The notes under the pieces are model-generated. The model was not told where the DNA came from. It searched no databases and saw only the letters and a list, made by a program, of their open reading frames with translations. DNA of 64,000 nucleotides from Undaria pinnatifida (Eukaryota > Sar > Phaeophyceae > Laminariales > Alariaceae): the NCBI GenBank assembly GCA_012845835.1, contig JABAKD010000002.1, positions 7,186,603-7,250,602 on the forward strand. Reading direction: 5' to 3'. Shown in pieces: positions 44,480-56,699 of this stretch (the first letter of the stretch is position 1; every line of letters starts with the position of its first letter). The position numbers and the translations under genes were made by a program.

Positions 44480-44563
44480 AATATAGGCCCTAATGACTGG
44501 ACTCTCTTGAGGTTTTTCGAGGGTGTTTTTTTTAGGGGGAGGAGTTCGTCGGTGACCGATATT
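44480..44563 (+). promoter_or_regulatory. Candidate SECIS element in the GPX 3' UTR
   Basis: The stem starts two bases after the stop codon. AATATAGG (44480-44487) pairs with CCGATATT (44556-44563) with one mismatch. The core has ATGA (44493-44496) opposite TGA (44553-44555). The next helix pairs CTGGACTCT (44497-44505) with 44541-44552 (bulged). This is the SECIS layout, and it is the only ATGA in the likely 3' UTR. The canonical unpaired AA of the apical loop is not seen, and the spacing after the stop is very short, so the call is tentative. Confidence 0.35.
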
Positions 44564-44680
44564 TTGGCGATATTTTTGTTTCGCATGGGTTGGTCCTGAA
44601 CCAAGCAAGCCCCTACCTACAAATAACATTCATCGAAGAAAAGTGGCGAGAAAACGGCGAAAAGAGCAGCGAAGCGAGAC

Positions 44681-44686
44681 AATAAA
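44681..44686 (+). terminator. Candidate polyadenylation signal of GPX
   Basis: AATAAA about 200 bases after the GPX stop codon, downstream of the candidate SECIS. Position is suitable, but no transcript end is known. Confidence 0.4.
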
Positions 44687-45054
44687 ACGGAGCCAAAAAG
44701 TGGTGTAGAAGTGACGATTGGCGTCCCAATAGGAGTTGACGGCTGTATCTAATGGTTTGGTTCCTTTTTTGCTGAGGTTAGGCCCCAGTTAGAGTAGAAG
44801 GTAGCACGTCGCGAGAGCTGCTATGATGGGCGTAGGATTTCTTAGCGTGCGCTAGGAGGGAGGGGGATGCCCTTTTGACATGTGGAGAGGCATGACGATG
44901 TGGGTGGGGGAGGTGAACGGGCTAAGTACAGCACTAGGCGACTTTACGATCTGCCCCACCAGTAAATGGTGGTTGGGGGGAGAGTTGCGCGGTATTTTTC
45001 ACCATACCGCGTGTTCGTTTGGCGCACAGCCTTGTATGTTTTGAGGTGCTTGGC

Positions 45055-45790
45055 ATCCGACGTTTGGTTGAGAGTTTTGTTTTCGCCGATATGGACCTAG
45101 TGAATGACGGAAGTTTGCGAAAAATTGCCCGAAAATGGCGATCGCTCTTGCTGACAACTTGACAGCGGCTCACATGACTTCCAATCGGCGGCGGTGTGTC
45201 AATTGCCAATACAAAAACATGAAGGCAAGGGGGGGGGGGTGCGGGTTGCGGGAAGTAGGTTTTATTATTTGTACCTAGAATCCCGCTTTCGTTTATTAAT
45301 AGTGTTTATTTGTTATTTTAGAAGTGTGCGGCGCCACGTTTGTTGAGGGTTTTGTTTTCGCCGGTATGTAACGAGTGAATGACGGAAGTTTGCGAAAAAT
45401 CGCCCGAAAATGGCGATCGCTCTTCTTGAACAATTCGGCAGCGGCGTTCCCATGACTCTTGGCCGGCACTGGTTAGTCAATCACCTAAAAAATACAACAC
45501 AAACGAAATCAGGGGTCAGGGAGGGGTGGGGAGAGAGAGAATTTACGGTAGTAGTATGTATAGTACTACGAGTACCCCGCTGTGTTTTGGCCTATCTTGG
45601 TTATTAATAGTAGTGTGGCGCACAGCGTTTGTTGATAGTTTCGTTTTCGCCGCTTTACCGAGTGAATGACGGAAGTTTGCGAACAATCACCAAAAAGGTG
45701 ATCGCTTTTCTTGAACAACTTGGTTGCGACGTTTCTGCTACGATCGGCGGCGGTGTGCCAATTGCCACAGCAACACAAACTAAGAAACGC
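45055..45790. repeat. Three tandem copies of a ~280 bp unit
   Basis: Shared words in order: GTTTTGTTTTCGCCG, TGAATGACGGAAGTTTGCGA, AATGGCGATCGCTCTTCTTG and CGGCGGTGTGYCAATTGCCA. The word TGAATGACGG starts at 45101, 45376 and 45663, giving spacings of 275 and 287. Copies differ by several percent. A short frame (MAIALLEQFGSGV) is open in the middle copy but not conserved as protein. Confidence 0.8.
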
Positions 45791-46430
45791 ACATTTGTTT
45801 TACACTTTTTGGACTGACCAGATCCCATTATTATCAGGGTCTACCGTAGATAGTTCAGGGAAGTTGTATCCTTGATCTGCATGATCTGAATGGTTTACAT
45901 CGTGCTGCCGGGTGGGAGTCCTATGAGCGGCATGATGTAGCTCATATTTCCTTGGTTGGGCCTGTACGATACAGGTTTTTCACAGCATCTCTTCACGACA
46001 GATATGAGACCTAGACGAACGCTAGATATCTAGATATGCTCTATATCGCTATCTGTTGGATGTGTGATAACAATCGTTAAACGCGGTGCGATTATCGTGG
46101 GGTATAATTGATACCTCTGCTGTTTCCGCCGCTACCCCGACACCACCCCACCGCCACCCTGGTGCATGCCGTCATCGATTCCATCTTATCTTGTGGGTGT
46201 TGCCTAGCCTCTGCCTAGTCCTTACCAGGTGTGTAGCTCCTCTGCTGCTTCTGCTGTAGCCATACTCTTTCCCCTTACCATGATCGTGTCTGTTGTGTTT
46301 TTCGCTTGACCCTCGCACTATGATTAGCGTTGCACAAACTACCCAGCTCCTTTTTTTTACCAGTAGCTTGTTTCTTGACATAAATCTATATATCTTACTT
46401 AGTTCGCTTATCACATATGCACATCCTTAC

Positions 46431-46601
46431 GTCTGCGGATATCTCCCGCCTCTGACCGCCTTTCCGCGCGGTTTCTTCGCTGAGGCGTGCCCCCGCCTCG
46501 CCTGCAACCACCGGCTCAGCTGATCCGCCCGCTCGGCGCCGTAGCGCGCGCGCGAGGCCTCGACGTCGAGATCTACGACGAGATCTCCGAAAAATCGTGC
46601 C
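46431..46601 (-). CDS. Possible isolated exon, unknown protein
   Basis: On the reverse strand an acceptor (CGTCTCACAG) and donor (GTAAGG) bracket 171 GC-rich bases with one natural frame, including ARFFGDLVVDLDVEASRARY and a basic Lys/Arg-rich end. The + strand is also open here, and no partner exon with matching phase was found. No family is recognised. Confidence 0.25.
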
Positions 46602-46889
46602 CTGTGAGACGTTTGGTGCGTAGTCTGCACACAGGGCTAATGTCTTCGCGTTATTTCTTCGGTACGTGTTCTCTGACCTCCGACACACGGGGGGGGGTCG
46701 ATTACCTGGCCGGCGTCGCCATTGTAAAGGCCACTAAGCGAGGTTTGTGCTAGGATCTGGGGAAGAAAAGTTCGTAATCCCCGAGAACACATGCCACCCA
46801 GGCGTAGTGGAGAACTGCGAACTCTCAATATTTTTGAACCCCCGGTAGTCTACAGCAGCACGTATACATGTACATGATGTACAGCATTA

Positions 46890-47235
46890 GCTGAAGCTAT
46901 GATGAGCCTGCAGCATCACGAAGCTACAAATGGTATATGCACAGCAGCATCACGAAGCTACAAATGGTATATGCACAGCAGAATCACGAAGCTACAAATG
47001 GTATATGCACAGCAGCAGCTAGGCGTCGTGGAGAACTGCGAACTCTCAATATTTTTGAACCCCCGCAAGTCTACAGCAGCATGTACATGTACATGATGTA
47101 CAGCAGTAGCTGAAGCTATGATGAGCCTGCAGCATGACGAAGCTACAAATGGTATATGCACAGCAGCATCACGAAGCTACAAATGGTATATGCACAGCAG
47201 CATCACGAAGCTACAAATGGTATATGCACAGCAGC
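46890..47235. repeat. 33 bp tandem repeat plus duplicated 220 bp block
   Basis: Units GCATCACGAAGCTACAAATG + GTATATGCACAGCA repeat three times at about 46910-47012 and three times at about 47130-47235. The preceding block (GTGGAGAACTGCGAACTCTC, ATACATGTACATGATGTACAG) is also duplicated (46808 and 47028). No coding evidence. Confidence 0.85.
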
Positions 47236-47277
47236 AGCTGTGGCCGCGCCTTTCTGCGTAGCAACGCAGAGCGTCAC

Positions 47278-47379
47278 CCAGCTGGGGTGAACCGCCATGC
47301 TCTCCCATAATTTCCAGGCTGCCTTCTCGCATTGTTCCGCCGCACACGGGAAATCGGGAAAAAATTGTCGGCATTTTCC
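47278..47379 (-). CDS. Possible isolated exon, unknown protein
   Basis: The reverse strand frame (34 codons) reads GKCRQFFPDFPCAAEQC then EKAAWKLWESMAVHPSW, ending at a GTGACG donor-like site. Four cysteines and a natural composition suggest coding origin, possibly a transposon or gene fragment. The + strand ORF 47332-47922 overlaps and is equally unrecognised. Confidence 0.2.
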
Positions 47380-47929
47380 CTTTCCAGTATCTCCCATATA
47401 CGAATTAACAAACTTCGTCTAACTCTTGGCATTACTTCTTACCCTCTTAATATTTACTATCCTGCGCTGCGACCGGCGGCCGTCCAGGCCGCCGGCGTAG
47501 CCCCTTGTATTAATAGTTATATCCCTGAAAAGGGTATCCCGACGGGTAAAAGCTCTGAAACAGGTCTCTTCCCAGGCCGGCTGTCCAGAAATGTGTTTTC
47601 GTTCGTGTCCGCTTTGGTTCGCTCGTACGGGAATACTCTCGATTCTCTTTGTTGCTGGATTCTCGGTCCAGGCCAACCTGCGGCGCAAACGCCCACTCAA
47701 TTGGCCATCTTCCATCACCTTATTGACCCTCACGAAGTTTCAGCTCCTTTGGCACTGCCTGAATCAACATCGGTTGTGTGGTTGAGCGAATGGAGGTGTC
47801 AAAACGCGCTTTCTGTCTGTTGTAGCGCGGGAGAGCCGAGGAAGAACGGAGTATCGGTTGGATGGGCGGCGCTCAATGCTACCGGGCCGTGGCCGGGATG
47901 TTTTTTGTCTCACCGACGATAAAGTAGTG

Positions 47930-48900
47930 CGTTGGGCTGAAGGGGGGATGTTGCCGCCACGTCCACCACGTGTATTGCGATGATGCGTGATGACTGGGAA
48001 CCATAACCTAGACCAATACCACGGGGAGGGTTTGTTGCTTAGGCAGTTATCGCGCTGTCGAAAGGCCTCCTGATGTATTACAGGGGGTATAGGAAGGAGT
48101 GTCCCCGACTGTGGAGTCCTTCAGTTAAGGGCGGAAATCCATGTGCGAAGAAGTATATATGCCTCCAGCTGTATCCAAGGACACCACCCCAGAGAATATC
48201 ATAGTCAAACCACCATACACATTGCCAATCGATACCGGTATGTCCTAACAGCCATGTACCCGCCTGCCGTGTACGCATATCGCCACGCAACGTGCCTGAT
48301 GCCTCGTTAATAATTCACAATGCCGGCAACAACAATGCGGTAATTGGCAAACTTTGGTGGTCTGAGGCGTAATAACCTAGAAGTGCTCGGCTCTCTCTCG
48401 AACGAACTCTAGATACCGAGGTGAGCCGGTCACGATTGTTCTCTACGTTTATCTAGGGTGTCTTGTCAGATAAACCTCCGAGCTGCCTGTCCGTCTGACT
48501 ATTCGACTTCGAGTCTAGAACCATTTAACGGTATATCGGTGTCTTCTACGCCAGTTTACGGCATATACGGAAAGTAATAATAGCTCAAGGCTATTCAACC
48601 AGCAACATTTTACGGTACACCGGCTCCAATATTCACGTTATACCGTTTAGTCGCAGCACGAGCGTCTTCCCCCCACCGGCTCAAACCCTCCACTTACGCT
48701 CGGCACACATAGTGCCGAGATCGTCCACAACACCAGCTAGTGACTGTTGGATGCCCACACAGCACACCCCAACTCAGATCGACCAAGCTTTATCGTCCAC
48801 GTGAACCCCTAGAATCACCGCCACAACGGTCGATCCTGCATATCGACCATCGGTTGCACCCTTCCCTGGGAGCTTGACACCTGTCATAGGCTTCGGTTCG
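47930..48900. other. Intergenic sequence, nothing recognised
   Basis: About 1 kb with only short open frames and no clear repeats apart from ACGGTATA-type words near 48540-48650. Confidence 0.4.
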
Positions 48901-48904
48901 ATGA

Positions 48905-49515
48905 CCCCCCGCCCCCGCGCGCATGTACTGAGTTTGTGCATGGCCATAGTCGCATGACCATATACACTCGCATCCCTACTATGCCGGGACGGAGCACGTC
49001 GGGTTTTCACCAACCAGGCAGACATTGCTTGCACCAATCGCGAAGCGCCGTGAGGTGTTCGGTTAGTCGCATGAAGGGCGAACTGCATCCTTCCAAGAAC
49101 CGCTCGTAAGACGTACTTCGGCATCTTGTGCCTACTTTCTTGCTTAGTCTATGGATGACAGCTCCGATGAGTTACTTTGTTTTCTGGTGTGGTCACTCCA
49201 GAGACAGCAGTAGGTATTGCTCCTCCTCCTCTTCTTCCGCCCCTTCCCCTTTCTCCTTTTCGTTCGGTGCTACCCCTCCCCCCTCTCCCCGTCGGAGGTA
49301 AAAGCCGGTCCACTCTTTCATGCCTGCACCACTGTGCGCCGCCTTGTAATCTGACCGCGGCGCACAACCTCGGTCCGGCAGTTTTACATGATGGTAGTGT
49401 TATACACACATTGCTATCTATGGAGGTGGCCACCCAACACCTTGCGGCGCTCCGCGCTTGGTATACGTCATGTCTGCCTGGAAATAGCTGGCGAGATCCG
49501 TTCCCGCATAGTAGG
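48905..49515. repeat. Family D repeat: inverted copy and partial direct copy
   Basis: Positions 48905-49215 are the inverse of the fullest copy (32320-32665), including GTGGTCACTCCAGAGACAGC at one end. About 49425-49515 is a partial copy in the other orientation (CACCTTGCGGCGCTCCGCGC, GTCTGCCTGG). In the - frame the inverted copy reads VLRAVLGRMQFALHA, parallel to VLRAALGRMQFTLHA in the + copy at 32.4 kb. Confidence 0.75.
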
Positions 49516-49519
49516 CACT

Positions 49520-51446
49520 CGGGCGGATCTATGACCTAACAGACTATGGCCACGCAGGACAAGGAACACCCTCCTTTCCACCTCTCCTGTGTCATCCCCC
49601 CCTTGTTTACGGAGTATACCCCACCCTCTTTCGCCGCCGCCTTCTCCTTTTTCGCCTGTTCTCGCCATTCGAATCTGTTCCATGCAAAACATTTTTACCT
49701 GAATCGAAAATTTCAGTTCCCTCGGTTTCAACTCCTTCTACGTACATTGTTTCAACTGTAACCCCTTCAAATATGCCAGAGGTGCACTATAACCACTGCA
49801 TTACCACACTGCGGTAACACGGTCATCCTGTTGTTAATTTGTTGTTGGGCACGTTTTAACAAAAGGACCATCGATAAAGTAGGTAATCGACTTCCTATTT
49901 CTGAACAAATTCAACTCCGGTAACTTCGAGGGCTGTATAGAAGAAAAAGCGGGGGGGGAGCAAGCGAGCCGTCCCCGGGATGGCGACTTCCACGCTACCC
50001 CCTCGCCGAGGTGGGGCACCGACGGCCGTTCTTTCGCCGGCACGTCGTAGTGCTGCTGGGCTGATGGGACGTGGCGGCACCGCGAGGCCGCCGAAGGCCG
50101 AGTGGAGCTCGGGAGTTGCAGCTTTCTGGGGGGGTGTTATAATCAAGATATTTTCAAAGATCCGAAAAACACCACGGCCACATTATCGTACTTTATAGTA
50201 AGGATACTTGTATATCGCCCAGTAAGGAGAGTTGACGCCCGAGAAAACGTGTAGTTTTACCTGTCAGCCCGCGGGGAGACAGACCCAGCACTTCAGACCC
50301 GAGGCTGACTAACGACAAAAAAAACTGACCCGCAGCCGCGGGGAGGCCCTTGGCCGCGGACCGATCTACAACCGACCGACTTACTGCTGTGCTCGATGAC
50401 ATATGTGGTCTCAGAGCAAGCAGCGGTAGATTCCGTTTTACTATCAAGGTGCATATATATATCATATATATAATGGGAAACCCGGGGATTTATCCCGGAT
50501 GTCCCCTGTGACGACCATTCAGTGTAATAGTAGTGGCAGTATGCGACATGTGGAGTGTCGACGGTTTCCGCCATGTAGTGTCTCGGTACTTTCGGCTGGC
50601 TCACACCGGTGCTGTAGAAGGACCAGAGATACTACTACTACTGCTGTTGTTGCAACATACACGGTGCCGTACCGGTAAGTATCAAACCTACCAGGTAGTA
50701 CCTGGTATTGCAATAATAGTAGTAGTATATTTTTTATAGGTACTACTGGTACCTGCTGTGTGCCAGGTAGGTGCTGCTGTACGTAGTACGTGGCTGTACG
50801 GCAAAAACCGTACAAGTACAACAACCTGAAGCTGCAAAATACCTATTTGTGTAACTACTTTGGTTTAATATTAATACATTACGACGTACGTGAAATTATG
50901 CACTTGAAATATGTACGAAACATGTGCGTTGTTTGTCCGCGTGTCATACCCGTCATACAAAAACGTTTTCATTCGTTACATCACTGCAGTAACAAAAACA
51001 TGAATGGTTGAACGTCAACATCAAAGATCAAATGCTACGTACAACATAAATATTTTTTACTGAAGATGAGTGTCGGCCACTCAATCTATTAAACTCTCAA
51101 ATGACGTATTTGAAGTATTTTTCTTACAGAATCAGTTTTTTTTCGTGTTTCTGACGAGGGAGGGAGAGGGGGAAGACACAGAGAGCAGACACAGCATCAA
51201 GGACGCAGCAGGCCAGGGCACGCTACTTCTGCTGGTGCTATAGACAGCACTTGGGCAGAGGATTGCAACACCGGCTCTCGCTCACGAGTATCGAGTCTCG
51301 TTCTTGACTCTTTATCCTCGAGTGCTGGGCCCCGTTCCTTGCCCTTCACTTCTTGCGAGAGGAACGTCTGTCCGATGTCCCCGGGCATCGAGCAGCGTAC
51401 TTGCAACTGGCATTGATTGGGAGGTTGGAGTAAGCAGCACGCAAAC
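49520..51446. other. Intergenic region upstream of a possible gene start
   Basis: Mixed sequence with short open frames on both strands and no recognised domains. A minus-strand frame of 156 codons (51667-51197) overlaps the putative start exon at 51447 and is probably a shadow. No clear repeat or RNA gene. Confidence 0.35.
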
Positions 51447-51477
51447 ATGGCCGAGTTCAGCAACGGCTGGGACCGAG
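51447..51477 (+). CDS. Possible first coding exon, unknown protein
   Basis: AAACATGGCC is a good initiation context. Ten codons (MAEFSNGWDR) plus one base end at a consensus GTAAGC donor. It was chosen as a start because context and donor are both strong. A partner could be 52280-52345, but the phases (1 to 0) need an intervening exon. A strong donor (GTAAGTAT) at 52080 suggests one near 52030-52079. Function unknown. Confidence 0.35.
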
Positions 51478-52279
51478 GTAAGCGAGAGAAATAGAGAGAA
51501 ACGTTTGGGTGTATCCCAATGAGGAGAGGACCTTGCGAGCACCCAACGCAAGGCCTCTTTATAGCGCTGTGTAGTGAGGCCTTTGGCCCTTTCGTGCTTG
51601 GCGACCAATCACCGCAACGAAAACAAATCGACGCACAAAAAATGCAATCTCGTGGAACAAACACCACTGCAGCAGCGATATTTCGAATCGCGCTGACTCT
51701 AGAAATGAGAGAAGCCCGGTGTTGCCATTCATTGCATGGGCACAGGGCGCCGCAAGAGGGCCAAACAGCCCCTCAACGTAGCGTGGCTGCTTCAGTGACT
51801 GCATAGCAGGGGATGCAAGGCTAAGCCGGTCGAAACGCTAAGTCGAAAGAAGGGTTCTTGCCATGCATTGGTATAAATCTGCGCGACATACGGGGTTGTG
51901 ACGCTCGTTTGGCGGGTGGAATGGTCGCACGCACCCGTTCTTATGTTGATTTTAACGCAAACGACGATTGTTCGTCGTTTTTTTGTGCAACATATTCGGA
52001 TTGTTCGAACAAACTTGCTGGTACGAGGGCACCGGCATACGCTGCAGGTCTTGTCTTGCCTCTGGCAGCAGCAGCCGAGTAAGTATATCCTTTCGCCGGT
52101 TACTGTTGTTGGTGTCTTCTGCGCTCTTCCGCAGCAGCCAACAATGCAAGGCTGCGATATAACGCCATCATCTTTACGATCCATGCAATGCATGCGAAAT
52201 ACGTACCACGACCGACGGAAATATAGATAACGTACATGAATCAAAATAATGATTAAACAGACCTTAAATTTTCATCCAG

Positions 52280-52345
52280 AGCGGTATACATGAGGACTAC
52301 CAGTTCGACCCCGAAATGCCCCCCAAAAAAGATCCAAACGGGTTC
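52280..52345 (+). CDS. Possible internal exon, unknown protein
   Basis: After an acceptor (TTTTCATCCAG) the frame reads SGIHEDYQFDPEMPPKKDPN, ending near a GTAACT donor-like site. The acidic and lysine-rich composition looks like real coding sequence. It could follow the start exon at 51447 through one missing exon. No family recognised. Confidence 0.35.
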
Positions 52346-52908
52346 GTAACTTAAAAACACCTGCTGCTGCCGCTGCTGCTGCTGTTTTTACCGTGCCATC
52401 TTATATTTCCAGTGCCATTGTGGTCGACATACCACGCCCACGTCTCACGTCAACCCTCTGCGATACGTCCGAGCTGCGCGCCACATATTCAACACACATT
52501 ACGCACATGAATCGTACACGCTGGGTAATGGGCGTTGGATACCGCTGCCGCTGTCCTGTGTCGAGCGCAACAACGCGGCTTTTTTTACTAAAATAATATT
52601 AAAATACATTCCAGCTGTGATGTCGAACATTTCGTCGAAACTCATCTTCGCAAGCTGTGTGTGATACTCCGATCGCGCGTATTACTGGGTGCGTGTCCTC
52701 ATTAAGGATATAGGTCGGCGACTCCCCTTAGCACTGCAGTGTAGCTTGTACCATGGTCAACAGGGTGGTGTCAATCAGTCTGTACCCGGAAATTACAAAA
52801 CCCTTCTTTGAGAGGGACAAAATGTGAAGGTTGTGGAATGCATCAGCTTAATAAATTATCATGTAAATCCTCCATTAATACCTGGTAAGTCGTATAACTG
52901 ATGAGGGG

Positions 52909-53217
52909 TGATGGATGAACCCAGGGCACAGGCTGGCTCGCGGAGACGGGAGTCACGAAATCCGGAGTGCCATCGGGCTGGGAATAGATAGAGAAGTAGA
53001 AAATATGTATTAAATGCGGAAAAGAAGGAAGGAAAGTGCAGTGCCACTCAGGGGCTTTTCCCACTCCCTCACGTGGTGACCCTAATCATGTATTAGGGAC
53101 CACTTATTTATTGTATGATATCCGTTCGGGAAACCATAGGTTCCCCCGCATCTCCGAACGTGCTGCACCAAAATACGACATACTATTAGTAAATCAGATT
53201 TGTGCACAGGCATAAAC
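52909..53217. repeat. Left member of a ~310 bp direct repeat pair (LTR-like)
   Basis: Begins TGATGGATGAACCC and ends ...GCACAGGCATAAAC. It is about 88% identical by eye to 57395-57710, same orientation. TG at one end and CA near the other fit LTR termini in either orientation, but no target-site duplication is visible outside the pair. Confidence 0.65.
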
Positions 53218-56200
53218 CAACATCCCCCCCTGCCTGTGTGCACATCATGATAACGATCAACTCGAACATATCGAAGATTGGGACCGCCAATCATATCAGT
53301 GGTTCTACTCTACCATCTCCGTAGTTTCTATGCTGTCATACACATCATACATCAGCGTTGTGCACAGGCATAAACCAACACAAAAAACCAACATCCCCCC
53401 TGCCTGTGTGCACGTCATGATATCGTTCATGCAAAGCTCACCATCCGAACGTTGCCAATGAAAACAAGGTACATGCCTTCAATATCCAATGCCAATTTCA
53501 AAACAATACTACTGCCTCTGCTCTAAAAACCCGAATATTGATACCCAACGCTGTAGCTAGCGGAATTGAACCGCATTAATCGTAACGGAAATCGCTGATA
53601 AGAATATATATGGGCGATCAAGAGTGCCGTAGTAGGATTAATCCGTGTAAAACCAGAAAGAAAACTCTCGATTGTGGTACAATAAATCAAGCCTAAAATG
53701 ACCCTGAAACCACCAATATTTCACCTCAGATTATCATACTCCCAAGCCTTCGATCAAGCAAATTTAATTCTGAAATCAAGATCAAAATACCAGGTATCAA
53801 ATTTCGTCGTCCACCACTCGAAAAAACCAATCAATAGTGCTGTTCCCCCCAATTAGTATACTTGCAAATCCTTGATCGAGCAAAATTCTGGTGGTATTAT
53901 AGATACTCTCGTTTTCAACATGCTCCAGCCAAAATTATAAAAAATAGTGTAACTATTATTAATAGCATAGGATCAACGCAGACCCGAGTTCGATTTACGG
54001 ACATTGATACGAGCACATAGTGAACCCTACAGAGTACATACATGGTGAATCCTGCGTCTCTCCCGCTCGTGACAACTGTCATGATAATGCTCATTCCATC
54101 CTTTTAGCACCGCACTCCCGACATGGGGACAAAACACTTGGAGTTAGAATAGGAAAACATTTGGGGTTGGAAATGGGTTAACGCAAACTCAAACGTAGAA
54201 TCAATCCTCGAATTCAAACAAAGTGTAAGGGCATCGCTTTCAACTATTATTTCGAGATCCAACGAAAAAAATCAGCTAAGATACAACCCCTCTACTCCGG
54301 AGTCAAGCCACATTTTGTCCCACCAGTTTCGCTCTGGTTTAGTCCATATCACGCTCTCAATACGCGTTAGTATTGCAGGACACTTTGATTAGAACATGTG
54401 CTTCTTCAACTAACTCTGGAAGCCATCATTCATGATGCATACTGGTACCTACCTAGTCTACCTGTTCAAAACAAAAACAAATATGTCTTTTCTCGAATTC
54501 AATTTTTCATCAAGCATCCTACCAGCAATGTACGTCAATCAATAAATATCAACTTCATATACCAGGTAATGCATTCTTGCAGGCATAGTCTAACATCAGG
54601 GTGAAAACTCAGTTTTTCGGGAAGGACACAAAAATCTTTCTACCCTCGTACCGCCAACCCCATCAAAGGCCATAATAGAACACCAAAATACCAGGTAACA
54701 GGGTATGAGGTGTTGTAGTCTCGTATATCAATACGTGCAAACAAGAATAATTTGCATAAATCTGTGACCTGGTGGCAGATATCATCACTAGCTATGGTCT
54801 AGCTGGTTAAATTCTCCCACAAGGTGACCCCCACTTTATCTCGCTGAATTTTGAGAGTTGAAACGCGAAAAAAAGTGGACAAGGACCGCAAGGTCGAGAA
54901 GCATCGAAATCCGGTGTCAAAAAAAAAAATCGGTGAAAATGGCCGTTTTTGGGCGAAAATTACCCCGAAATTACCCCGAACCGACACTTATTGCTCCGAA
55001 ACGGCTCGTTATTACCCCGAAACTTTGCCCCGCAACGCCTCCCAACGCGTAGCAGATCGTATGTGAGTGAGAGCGTTGTCACTTGAAAGTAGTAATATAT
55101 ATGTCCATTATCAGAGTTCGTTTTCCTCTCCCTGTCAGCACCCTCGCCCCCCAAAACCAGCTCGACAACGCCACGAACAACAACATTTTCTCCAAAATCA
55201 CCTCCGACCTCCCCGGCTCGCTCTCGTCTCGTTATCAAATCTAAACGATGCAAATATATTCTCATCACCTAGTCTAAGGATTATGTACATACATACACTA
55301 TCGCCCGCGCCGAGGCATGTTCAAGAATAGGCCTGGGTGGGCCCTCGGTTGGTCTATGGGACTGTGGTGTGGTGTGCTGTATGGTGTGTCGTGTGATGTG
55401 TGTGGTGTGTGAGTACCCCAAACTTTGACCGGCCATATCTCCTTCAAAAAAAATTTTTTCGAAAAAAAAAAAAAACGGTCCTGGGTGCAGGTCCAATTCG
55501 CCCGAATTCGTGGAGTTTTTCGACATCTATCGGTGCGTTTCTCCCCAAAAAACCTAACTCTGAGGCCACCTGAAATGAGGTTTTTTGCCCGTTTCTCCGT
55601 GATATCTCAGCGAAAAAAAAGTTGAGATGGGTCGCCGCGTACCCCTCGACGTGATACGCTCAAAACCGGTCTTAAAAAAAAAATTGGACCTCACACTCGA
55701 GCAAATAAAACCTAACAAATTCTGGCAAAATCTCGACGGAATCGCGATTTTCTCGCCAACAAAAAAAAAAAAAAAAAAAATCTGCTCCGATTAAACGATC
55801 CGCCTGAAACAGAGCTTTCTTACGATATAAGGTATGTTACTAGGGGGTACGTCAGTCACTCAGAATAAATTCCGGATTGATTTCAGGAAATCGTGGGAAA
55901 ATTTAATCGGCTAGATTATACCAGTTTATTCATGCTCCAAAACTTCCGTTCCCAGGTACAAAATTCATGCTTTCATCCCAACTTCGAATATACGTCCAAA
56001 CGCCATCATAGTAAAGTACCCGATTTAAGAGCACACCAATTACTCTGTTTTCCGGCTGCAAGGCAAGTCCAACCATTATACCCCCCGTGTTTTGTAATCC
56101 AAACAGCAGTATCATGCTTACTAGCTACTGGCGGTGAACATGCAGCAAGGGCAAGAGAGCGTCGGGGACAGATACAGTGGGGAAAGGAACACATGGAACT

Positions 56201-56699
56201 ACGGCTGGCCGTGAACTACGTTGCATTGATATCTATTCTAGACGCACGTTGCCTCATAATACCAACAATGAAGACAAAAAATTAATGAAAGCAATAATAC
56301 GTGCCTTTTTGAGCACGTGCTCTTGCGGTCCACCACCAAGCCTCCTAGTCTCCCAATCCTTCTCCTGACTCTCATGTTCTCCCCGCCCCTGCGCATCCAC
56401 CGTCTCAAATATCCGCCCACGTTGCGCATCGCCGACCTGACGGTGCATACCGTCAATGACGGCCCGGCACGAGAGCGTCACATGCTTTACCCGATAAACG
56501 TCCCCTCGGCGCGGACGATATCGGCTTTTCTCCACCGGTACCATCGTCTTCGTCAGGCCAGACCGGCGGCGGTGATTCCTGCTGCTGCTTTTCCACTACC
56601 CCTAGCTCAGTTACCACCATGTTGTTTCACCATTGCTTGTCGCCTCCCAGCTCGTCCCAAAAACAAACTCGCTCTTCCTCCTCCTCTTCCCCCGAAAAA
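53218..56699. other. AT-rich interior between the repeat pair, no intact gene
   Basis: About 3.5 kb, mostly AT-rich, with short open frames only. No protease, reverse transcriptase or integrase motif is seen. About 54105-54180 matches a repeat in a proton-channel intron (27806). From 55400 to 55800 there are several A tracts and the phrase TTTGACCGGCCATATCTCC. A decayed or non-autonomous retroelement body is the simplest reading. Confidence 0.4.

Noticed and set aside
47332-47922. 196-codon + strand ORF
   Set aside because: No recognisable features; overlapping frames on both strands are equally open.
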